A DNA stretch of 7,157 nucleotides. It comes from Gammaproteobacteria bacterium. Lineage in GTDB: Bacteria; Pseudomonadota; Gammaproteobacteria; Xanthomonadales; Xanthomonadaceae. The stretch spans positions 1-7,157 of the forward strand of contig JAPLSI010000033.1 in the NCBI GenBank assembly GCA_026398715.1, given 5' to 3'. The notes below the pieces were generated by a model. It made no database searches. It was not told the origin of the DNA and was given only the letters and a program-made list of their open reading frames with translations. A program made the position numbers and the translations under genes. Below, one piece after another: positions 1 through 6,560 of the stretch. Position 1 is the first letter of the stretch, and the number at the start of each line of letters is the position of its first letter.

Positions 1-1580
1 GCGAGATCGGCCGCGCGCTCGACGCCGCGCACCTGCTGGAAGGCAGCGTGCAGCAGTCGGGCAAGATGGTGCGCATCACCGCGCAGCTGATCCGCACCAG
101 CGACGGCATCCACCTGTGGTCGGAACAATACGACCGCCAGCTCACCGATGTCTTCCAGATCCAGGACGAGATTGCCGGCGAAGTGGTGAAGGCGCTGCAA
201 CTGGCGTTACCGGCTGCCGAACAGAAGCGGCTCACCGACAAACGCACCGAGAATGTGGCGGCGTACCAGGAGTACCTGCGCGGCAGCGCGCTGCTGCCGC
301 GGCGGCGGGTGTCGGAGATGCGCGAGGCGCTCGCGAACTTCGAACGAGCCATCGAACTCGACCCCGGCTACGCCGGCGCCTATGCCTCCGCCAGCATGAC
401 GCTCGGCTTGCTCAAGAACTACGCCGGCACCGCCACCGAGGCCGAGCAGGTAAAGCGGCGGCGCTACGTGGACGAAGCCCTGCGCCTGAACCCCAGCCTG
501 GGAGAGGCCTACGCCGCACGCGCCGGCCTGTATGAGGACGAGCGGAATACGGCTGCCGCCGACGAGAACTATCGGCGAGCGATCGAGTTGGCGCCGAATT
601 TCGCCACGGCCCACCAGTGGTACGCGGAATTCCTGCAGCGGGAACTCGGCGCGCTCGATCGCGCCCTGCCCTTGCTGCAGCGGGCCATGGAACTCGATCC
701 CTTGTCGCCCATCATCCGCAGCGAATACGTGGTCTCGCTGGCCGCCAACAACCGCATGGATGAAGCACTCGAGACCAACGCGCAGTTGTTGCGCGATAGC
801 CCGGACTTCGCCGCCGCCTACGGGACGCGCTCCATGCTGCTCGAGTCACGAGGCGACCTGGTCGGCGCGTTGCGCAACCTGCGAGCCCAGGCCAAGTCCG
901 ATCCCGGCGCGCGTGGGCGGCTTCAAGGCCGCTGCACGACCATGCTGCGCTTCGGCGCGGTGTCCGAGGCCGAGGCGTGTGCCGATCAGGTCGCCATCGA
1001 AGTGGGCGAGGCGGAAGTGGCCAATCTGCGCATCCAATTGCTGAACTCGAAAGGCAAGTTCGAAGAGGCGTACGCGCTGCTGCTGGCCAATCCGGGACCG
1101 AAGGATCCCTGGCAAGTGCTCGCCCAGCAATACCTGACCCAACGCTACGACGAGGCGCTCGCGGGCATGAAGCAGATGATGCCCGAGCTGTTCGAGAAAC
1201 CCGCGAGGCTGACTTCCAACTTTCCCGGGGATGCGGTGATGGCCGGGACGCTCCTGGTCGGATCGGGCGCCACCGAGCAGGGGCGTGAGTTGCTGCATCG
1301 CGCATTGAAGGCCAATGCAACCCGACCCCACGGCCAATTCATGTACGGACGCGGCTGGAGCGATGTCTATTCCTGGGGCGCGCTGGGCGACACGAAGCAG
1401 GCGTGCGCAGCATTGCGGGAAGCGGTGGCCACCGATTACTTCCTGGACCTCCTTGCACTCGAACTGATGCCGCAGATGGCTGAAACCCGCAAGCAACCGT
1501 GCTTCGAACAAGCGATCGCACCGGCCCGCGCCAAGGCGCAAGCGCAGGTACAAGCTGCGCGCAAGGCGGGCCTGCTCTAG
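1..1580 (+). CDS. TolB-N-like / TPR-repeat signalling protein, C-terminal part (5' truncated by window)
   Basis: The reading frame is open from base 3 to the TAG at 1578-1580, giving 525 visible residues. An internal GTG at 48 is not the real start, because the frame and the conserved motif run upstream of it. Seen: residues 11-65 carry LLEGSVQQSG, RITAQLI, HLWSEQYDR and VFQIQDEIA, the hallmark of the TolB-N-like region (COG5616 type) that precedes TPRs in CadC-like winged-helix regulators, adenylate-cyclase-like proteins and some Ser/Thr kinases. From about residue 90 to 300 there are about five TPR units, e.g. ANFERAIELDPGYAGAY, ENYRRAIELAPNFATAH and LLQRAMELDPLSP. The last 200 residues are helical with weaker TPR character. 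No membrane segment is visible here. Inference: a regulator or scaffold whose TPRs bind a partner; the effector domain lies upstream and cannot be identified. Its stop codon overlaps the stop of the convergent operon. Confidence 0.9.
   Translation, partial: EIGRALDAAHLLEGSVQQSGKMVRITAQLIRTSDGIHLWSEQYDRQLTDVFQIQDEIAGEVVKALQLALPAAEQKRLTDKRTENVAAYQEYLRGSALLPRRRVSEMREALANFERAIELDPGYAGAYASASMTLGLLKNYAGTATEAEQVKRRRYVDEALRLNPSLGEAYAARAGLYEDERNTAAADENYRRAIELAPNFATAHQWYAEFLQRELGALDRALPLLQRAMELDPLSPIIRSEYVVSLAANNRMDEALETNAQLLRDSPDFAAAYGTRSMLLESRGDLVGALRNLRAQAKSDPGARGRLQGRCTTMLRFGAVSEAEACADQVAIEVGEAEVANLRIQLLNSKGKFEEAYALLLANPGPKDPWQVLAQQYLTQRYDEALAGMKQMMPELFEKPARLTSNFPGDAVMAGTLLVGSGATEQGRELLHRALKANATRPHGQFMYGRGWSDVYSWGALGDTKQACAALREAVATDYFLDLLALELMPQMAETRKQPCFEQAIAPARAKAQAQVQAARKAGLL
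1577..1580. other. Shared palindromic CTAG: overlapping stop codons of convergent genes
   Basis: The four bases CTAG read TAG on the plus strand (1578-1580, end of the TPR gene) and TAG on the minus strand (1579-1577, end of the amidotransferase-like gene). The two genes therefore overlap tail to tail by 4 bases and leave no intergenic terminator. Any transcription stop must lie inside the opposing coding sequence. Confidence 0.9.
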
Positions 1581-3304
1581 GCGCCTGCATCCGCAGCGCG
1601 CACCCGGCGCAGGCCGCGGCGTTCCAGCCACCAGCCCAATCCGCTCGCGAGCAACCAGGCGACGAACCACGGCCAGCGCGGGCCGGGTGAACTGGTTTTC
1701 GAAACCACGGGCGCCGTGCCTTCCGCCGACACCAGGCGCTGGGTCTCCTCACGCAGGCGACGCGCCCACAAACCGGGGGCGGCATGGATGTCACGCACTA
1801 TCCAATCCATCGTCGCGCTGCCGCTTCGCACGCGATGCCAGCCCGCAACGGATGGCCAATACGCCGCGCACTGTTTGCTGCCGCTGTCCAGATCGACCAC
1901 CAGCGTCGCGACCTCACCCTGCGCATCGATCACGCTGGCGCCGGCCTGCAGTCCGCACAGAACCATCCGCTGTTGCACCCGGGGATCAGCATCCAACACG
2001 CTCGGCACGGCCGCAGCCTTGGCGCGCGACAGGGTCGTGAACGCTTCACTCCATGCACGACCATGTCGCGGCGCATGGCCCGACAGCACCAGCCGGAACG
2101 AATCACCCAGCCACCACACGCCCATCCGTCCACGGCCCAGGTTTCGCCAGGCTGCCAGGGGTTTGCCCGAAGCGTCTTCCAGGAGGGATTGCGCGTCGGT
2201 CGAGGCCAGGCGCAAGGATTGTCGAGTCAGTGTCGGCAGGTCTTCGATGCCATTCGCCATCACGACCGTCGTCGGCGAATCGTCTGCCCTCATGTCGAAA
2301 CCGTAGCCACGAAGTTGTGCGAGTTCGCCGTTCGGCAGCGGCGCAGTGATTCGCAACAACACGCCCAGGCCGTCGGCGACGGCGTCGCGCAACACGCGTC
2401 GGCGGGCATCCCCGAGATCGCGCCATGCACGCTCGTCCAGCACCAGCAAGTCGAATCCCTGCAAGGTCGAGGCATCGAACGCGACCGGCGCTTCGCCCAG
2501 GCGCAGCCCGCCGCCCAAACTGACTTGCGTGCGCAACTCCACGCCCGCATCGGTAGCCCAGCGGCGAAGGTATTTGAGTTCCGGACTGGGACCGCCAGCC
2601 AGGATCAGCACGCGCGGCTTTGCACCGTCCACGGCTTGCATCGGCAACTCGAGGGATTCGACCACGCGACCTTTACCGTCACGAACACGCAGGTCGTAGC
2701 GCATTCGACCCGGCGCGGAGGCCGTTCCCTCCAGCCGGAAGCGTCCCTTCGCATCGGCTCGACTTTGCATCGCGACCGCGCCGGAGGGATCGATCAGTTC
2801 GACGTTCGCGTCGGCAATGTCATTGATGGCGCCGGTCATCGACCAGCGCGTTCCGACCGTCACTTGTGCGGGCGCGGAAACTTCGACAAAACCACGCGGC
2901 AGGGCCGTCGGATGGAACACAAGCGCGCGACTGCGCGCCGCCTCGACATCTCGTGGCACCAACCCGGCACCAAGGATGCGGAGCGGCGTACCTGGCGCCG
3001 CGCGACGCAGCGCCGTGGCAAGATCGGGAATCCGCTCGACATCGGCCAGCATCGGCGCTTCCGGCAAGGCGAGCACCTTCGCGCCCACGCCATGGGCGGC
3101 CAAAAGTGCAGGCGTCGTACCCGCGGTGGCGATCACCAGCGATTGCACCTCGCGCTCGACCTTCGGCGGAAACAGCGTGAAGTAAAGCAAGCCCGCAGCG
3201 GCAAACTGCAACACCAGCAGCACGGGTCGGCGCGGGCCGATGCGCAGCGCAGCTATGGTCGCCGCGAGGGCGATGCCGAGGCCGGCAAGAACAGGCAGCG
3301 TCAT
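1577..3304 (-). CDS. Membrane-anchored protein with degenerate class I glutamine-amidotransferase-like domain
   Basis: 575 residues. The ATG at 3304-3302 is chosen because it overlaps the upstream stop as ATGA and has an AGGAGG 10 bases before it; the frame stays open to 3460, but that extension lies inside the upstream gene and is Arg/Ala-rich out-of-frame sequence. Seen: membrane segments at about 4-20 and 28-45 with a positive loop (RIGPRRP) between them, and a third at about 543-560 (WFVAWLLASGLGWWL) followed by ERRGLRR. This predicts a large periplasmic middle. Residues about 143-222 look like a beta-sandwich (GAINDIADANVELIDPSG), as in carboxypeptidase-regulatory or Ig-like folds. Residues about 230-405 look like the amidotransferase-like fold (KPRVLILAGGPSPE, GFDLLVLDERAW, DGLGVLLRI, GRGRMGVWWLGDS). 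The only cysteines are 450 and 479, so no catalytic Cys sits at the nucleophile elbow. It is the last gene of the operon. The role is unknown; a non-enzymatic binding or scaffold role beside BatA/DUF58 proteins is inferred. Confidence 0.85.
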   Translation of the reverse strand: MTLPVLAGLGIALAATIAALRIGPRRPVLLVLQFAAAGLLYFTLFPPKVEREVQSLVIATAGTTPALLAAHGVGAKVLALPEAPMLADVERIPDLATALRRAAPGTPLRILGAGLVPRDVEAARSRALVFHPTALPRGFVEVSAPAQVTVGTRWSMTGAINDIADANVELIDPSGAVAMQSRADAKGRFRLEGTASAPGRMRYDLRVRDGKGRVVESLELPMQAVDGAKPRVLILAGGPSPELKYLRRWATDAGVELRTQVSLGGGLRLGEAPVAFDASTLQGFDLLVLDERAWRDLGDARRRVLRDAVADGLGVLLRITAPLPNGELAQLRGYGFDMRADDSPTTVVMANGIEDLPTLTRQSLRLASTDAQSLLEDASGKPLAAWRNLGRGRMGVWWLGDSFRLVLSGHAPRHGRAWSEAFTTLSRAKAAAVPSVLDADPRVQQRMVLCGLQAGASVIDAQGEVATLVVDLDSGSKQCAAYWPSVAGWHRVRSGSATMDWIVRDIHAAPGLWARRLREETQRLVSAEGTAPVVSKTSSPGPRWPWFVAWLLASGLGWWLERRGLRRVRAADAGA

Positions 3305-5373
3305 GGCCTGGCTGCCTCCTGCAGGGCATCGAGGTAGGCGCGGCCGCGCGCGTCGGGTGCCGTGCGCGCTTCTATGGCCGGCACCGCCGCCGGCACCAGC
3401 CGCCATAACCGCGCGCGCAATGCGTCGGCACAGGCGCGGCAGGCTGGCTCTGATCGCCACGCATCCATCGCCGCGAACAGTCCCAGCGCATCGGGTACTT
3501 TCGCTTCATTGGCGCGCAACCACGCTTCGAACTGCGTCGCGGCCGTGTCCTGCGCCGCGGGCGTGCCACCATCGAGCGACTGCCAGAAGCGGCGTGCGGG
3601 CGATGCATCGATCTGCGCCGGCGACAAGGCGAATCCGGCCGGCCGGGCACCCGCGCGGTCGCCGCCCATGCGCCGCGACTCATCCACGGGCGGCAGCTCC
3701 AGGCCCACGCGAGCCAGGTAGATGCGGCTGGCATTCTGCACTTGCTTGATCAGTCGCAGCGCGCGGTACTCGTAGGGCAATGCCTTCTGCGGGTTGCCTT
3801 GGCGCAGGTGCAGTTCCGACTGCCACATTTCATCCAGCGCGGACTTCAACAGTTTTCGGGTATCCGGGTCGAGCAGGGTCGCCGCTTCGGCTACATCGTG
3901 AGTGTGGCCGAAGGCTTCCACTACCGATGTGGCATCGCCCATAGCCGCGCCTTCCGATTCCGGGCCCTCATCGGCAGCTTCCTGCTCATGGCTGGCCTCT
4001 TCGCCCAGGAACTGCCCGTAACGCAGGCGCAGCAGGCGCTGGTCCACGCCGATTCCGTCCGAACGCTGCAGGAATTTTTCAGCGCTGAGCTTTCGTCGGT
4101 CCGCCAGCAGCGCCTCGCTGTCGATGATGATCTGCCGCTGGCTGCGAAAGTAGGCCGGCAGCGTTCGCTTGATCATGCCTTCCACGCCAGTCGCCTCGGC
4201 GCCGGTTTCCGGCGGCCAGCGCAGGATGAAGCTGGCACTGCGCGTGGTCTGCGCCTGCGGGCTTCGACGGTCGCTGACCGACAGCCGTACAACCAGGTCA
4301 TCGCCGACCGCAAAGCCCAATGCGGCCAGGTCCAGGCGATGGCGATAGACACGCTTGCGGGCATCGCCCACGCCTTGCAGTCCCACCGTGCGCGCGCTGA
4401 CCGTGATGTTTTCGCCGCTGCCCTGCGCCAGCGTGATGCGAAGCTGCGCCGCGCCCAAACCAAAATCATCGATGGCTTCGAAGCCCAGCGCCCAGGATTT
4501 CTGTCCTGCCTCCAGCAGGCTAAGGCTGCGATCGGGCGCGAGCACTCGAAGCTGCGGCGGCTGGTCGGCGACCACGTCGATGCGCTGCAGTGGAGTCGCG
4601 GGCTTCTGCCCGGCGCCCAGCAACACGCGATACAGGGTGGATTTCGATACCTGGCGGGTGCCGGTCCAGACGCCTTCGTTCGCCTGCAGCGCAAGCCGAG
4701 ACCCATCATGGAAGGCCAGCGTTACCGATTCGGCCTCACCGGAAAATTGCAGCGACCAGGTCAGTTGCGAATTCTCTGCGATGCGGATCGGCAGTGTCTT
4801 CTCGATGCGCGTCGGCAGGCCGGTGTACGCGGGCGGCTGGATGCGGATCGATTTCGAGACGAGGCGCAGGCCGGCAACACCGGCCGCACGTTCGACGGCG
4901 TCGGTGCGTCGCGAGGCATCCGGGGCGCTGCGAGAAGGCAACCAGGCAATCACCAGGGCCATCGCGAGGCTTGCCACCAGGCTCATGACTATCGCCCGGC
5001 GTGGCCAGCCCGGGCGCAGGTCGGGCGCGGGCCGCAACCCGGCCAGGCGGGACGCAATGCGATCCCGTTGCCATTGCGCCAGCGTCGACAACGATGACGG
5101 CGCTGCCAACAGCAGGGCTGCGCTGTCTTCGAAAGTCTTGTTGGATGCGTCGAGTCGGCGCGCGACCCACGCGTCGTCGATGCCTTGCCGCGATCGCCAC
5201 GCGCCGGTCGCGGCCACGACGATGGTCGCGGGCAGCAACAACCAGGCCCATCCGGCCATGCGCCACGCCAGCGCCATCGCCACCAGCGACCACGGCGACA
5301 ACAAGGCCAACGCGATCATCGCCTGGCGATTCTGCGCACGACGGCGAATCGAGGCGAGCAGGTCCAGACTCAC
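3301..5373 (-). CDS. DUF4175-like membrane protein with PPAYTG domain
   Basis: 690 residues. The start is taken as GTG 5373-5371, which overlaps the upstream TGA as GTGA; an ATG at 5451 in the same frame lies inside the upstream gene and adds 26 unlikely residues. Seen: two membrane segments at about 18-37 and 40-58, an Arg-rich stretch at 60-126 (likely cytoplasmic), a third segment at about 127-146, then a long likely periplasmic region. Residues 178-187 read RIQPPAYTGL, and 300-306 read AIDDFGL; both are typical of DUF4175-type and related large membrane proteins in MoxR/DUF58/BatA clusters. A strongly acidic linker lies at about 456-492. A helical stretch at 500-556 (DEMWQSELHLRQGNPQKAL, then RALRLIKQVQNAS) resembles the family's C-terminal helical part. 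A CRAC (CxxC) motif sits at 645-648. No catalytic motif was recognised. Its stop overlaps the next start (ATGA). Function unknown; a structural partner in the membrane complex is inferred. Confidence 0.85.
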   Translation of the reverse strand: MSLDLLASIRRRAQNRQAMIALALLSPWSLVAMALAWRMAGWAWLLLPATIVVAATGAWRSRQGIDDAWVARRLDASNKTFEDSAALLLAAPSSLSTLAQWQRDRIASRLAGLRPAPDLRPGWPRRAIVMSLVASLAMALVIAWLPSRSAPDASRRTDAVERAAGVAGLRLVSKSIRIQPPAYTGLPTRIEKTLPIRIAENSQLTWSLQFSGEAESVTLAFHDGSRLALQANEGVWTGTRQVSKSTLYRVLLGAGQKPATPLQRIDVVADQPPQLRVLAPDRSLSLLEAGQKSWALGFEAIDDFGLGAAQLRITLAQGSGENITVSARTVGLQGVGDARKRVYRHRLDLAALGFAVGDDLVVRLSVSDRRSPQAQTTRSASFILRWPPETGAEATGVEGMIKRTLPAYFRSQRQIIIDSEALLADRRKLSAEKFLQRSDGIGVDQRLLRLRYGQFLGEEASHEQEAADEGPESEGAAMGDATSVVEAFGHTHDVAEAATLLDPDTRKLLKSALDEMWQSELHLRQGNPQKALPYEYRALRLIKQVQNASRIYLARVGLELPPVDESRRMGGDRAGARPAGFALSPAQIDASPARRFWQSLDGGTPAAQDTAATQFEAWLRANEAKVPDALGLFAAMDAWRSEPACRACADALRARLWRLVPAAVPAIEARTAPDARGRAYLDALQEAARP
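3315..3320 (-). promoter_or_regulatory. Shine-Dalgarno AGGAGG for the amidotransferase-like gene
   Basis: Read on the minus strand this is a perfect AGGAGG, 10 bases before the ATG at 3304-3302. It lies within the last codons of the DUF4175-like gene. It decides the start against in-frame codons further upstream. Confidence 0.7.
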
Positions 5374-6560
5374 GGTGCGAGCCCCCGTTTCGCGCGCGTC
5401 GCAATCCAACGCTCGGCCAGCAACAGCGCGACGGCCAGCCATGCCAGCCACGCATCGACGGGCTCGGGCAACGGTTGGTAGCCAGGCCCCCCGGTGCGCG
5501 GCCTGGCTGCGGCAGCATCGGCGCGCGCGGGCGATTCCGGCGGGGGGTCGAGCAAGGCTTCAAGCTGGTCCGGGAATCCGGCGTCCAGCAATTCCGGCAC
5601 GGACTGCGCGGACAACGGCGACTGCATCGCGATGACGCGACCTCGCCCGTAGCTCGATTCAAGGGCCAGCACCCGGCCTTGTCGATCCCGCCAACGCGGC
5701 GCGCCCAGCGACAATCCGTCGATGCTTGCCTCGCGGTCGAGCAACAACGTGCCACCATCGCGCAGCCATTGCACGATGGCTGGCGGCACCGGGCCCGGCA
5801 CCAGCCACGCAAGCTGTCGCGCCCCGGCAGGCAGTGCGCGCGTCGTATCGCCGGCGTCCACCGGTCGTGCGAGGGCGCGTGCCGCGGCTTGCAGGAAACG
5901 TGCAGCGTCGTTGCGATCTGCGACATGGCGGATGATCAACGCCTTGGTCTTCTGCGCGGGCCGGGCTTCCGGTCCGCCGGCTTTGGCGGGCGGCGAAATT
6001 GCTTTCGCGACACGCCAGTCCACGCTGCGCGAAAGCTGCGGGCGTTCCCCATCGAGGCCATCGACGATGCCGGGAACGAACACCGTTACCGCCGTGCGAG
6101 GAGGCAGGCGCGCATCCACGTCGCGCAACAGGCTGGCGGTCGGCTGTCTTGGCGCGGGGCGTGCAGCATCGATCTCCGGAAAGTCCGGCGCAAGCCAGCG
6201 CCATTGCGCCTCGGCGAGCGATTTGCTTTCGTTACCCATTGCGGGCGATTGGGCCGCACGCAGCGCCGGCGCATCCAGCGTCGTTGCCACCAGCACCCAG
6301 GGCTTGTCCGCGCCCAGGCCAGTCATCACCGGTCGCGCGAACAACAAGGCCACCGACGCCACCAGCAGCAGTCTCAGCAACAACAGCAACAGTTCCTCGA
6401 GCCGGATGCGGCGGCGCGGCCGCAGTCGCGCGCCAATCCAGCGCAGCGCGGCAAAGGGCGTCGGTCGTGCTTCCGATTGCCGCTGCAGGTGCAGCAGCAA
6501 GGGCAGCAACAGCGCCGCCAGCACCACCAATCCCATTGGCGCCAGCAGCGACAGGTTCAC
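5370..6560 (-). CDS. BatA-N (aerotolerance regulator N-terminal) domain membrane protein, VWA MIDAS absent
   Basis: 396 residues, from GTG 6560-6558 (GTGA overlap with the upstream stop; GGAG 5 bases before it) to TGA 5372-5370. Seen: N-terminal double membrane domain of the BatA-N type, with segment 1 at about 8-24 (LVVLAALLLPLLLHLQRQ), a basic loop PTPFAALRW...RPRRRIRLEE at 33-56, a Leu-rich segment 2 at 54-76, and the usual ALLFARPV just after it. A third segment lies at about 368-384 near the C-terminus, followed by basic residues. The middle (77-366) is predicted periplasmic. At 87-100, where a von Willebrand A domain would start with DxSxS, it reads PWVLVATTLDAP, so the metal site is missing. 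Residues 250-275 (QLAWLVPGPVPPAIVQWLRDGG) and 304-335 (GRGRVIAMQSPLSAQ, ELLDAGFP) resemble the amidotransferase-like tail found in this family. It sits between the DUF58 and DUF4175-like genes. Function unknown; a membrane scaffold role is inferred. Confidence 0.88.
   Translation of the reverse strand: MNLSLLAPMGLVVLAALLLPLLLHLQRQSEARPTPFAALRWIGARLRPRRRIRLEELLLLLLRLLLVASVALLFARPVMTGLGADKPWVLVATTLDAPALRAAQSPAMGNESKSLAEAQWRWLAPDFPEIDAARPAPRQPTASLLRDVDARLPPRTAVTVFVPGIVDGLDGERPQLSRSVDWRVAKAISPPAKAGGPEARPAQKTKALIIRHVADRNDAARFLQAAARALARPVDAGDTTRALPAGARQLAWLVPGPVPPAIVQWLRDGGTLLLDREASIDGLSLGAPRWRDRQGRVLALESSYGRGRVIAMQSPLSAQSVPELLDAGFPDQLEALLDPPPESPARADAAAARPRTGGPGYQPLPEPVDAWLAWLAVALLLAERWIATRAKRGLAP
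5382..5386 (-). promoter_or_regulatory. Weak G-run ribosome-binding site for the DUF4175-like gene
   Basis: On the minus strand GGGGG lies 8 bases before the GTG at 5373-5371. It is a poor Shine-Dalgarno match. Translation probably depends mainly on ribosomes reinitiating at the GTGA overlap. Confidence 0.35.

Noticed and set aside
48..50. GTG at 48 as the start of the TPR gene
   Set aside because: The frame is open to the window edge, and the conserved LLEGSV motif begins upstream of this GTG, so the true start is outside the window.
1583..1614. Inverted repeat GCCTGC / GCAGGC just after the convergent stops, as a possible terminator
   Set aside because: The stem is only 6 pairs with a 20-base loop and no T-run on either strand. 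Such short GC repeats are common by chance here.
1784..3337. Long open frame (517 codons) on the plus strand, opposite the amidotransferase-like gene
   Set aside because: It lies antisense to a gene with clear membrane segments and family motifs. Its own product is rich in Arg, His and Gln with no recognisable domain, as expected for a shadow frame in GC-rich DNA.
3742..5097. Long open frame (451 codons) on the plus strand, opposite the DUF4175-like gene
   Set aside because: It is antisense to the PPAYTG-containing gene, shows no motif, and begins and ends at no sensible operon position. It is a shadow frame.
4736..5926. Open frame (396 codons) on the minus strand spanning the BatA-N / DUF4175-like junction
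   Set aside because: It would overlap both real genes almost entirely in another frame, and its product is a Cys/Arg/Trp-rich low-complexity sequence without domains.
6361..6395. CAG/CAA-rich stretch on the plus strand resembling a triplet repeat
   Set aside because: On the coding (minus) strand it encodes the Leu-rich second membrane segment of the BatA-N protein, which fully explains it.
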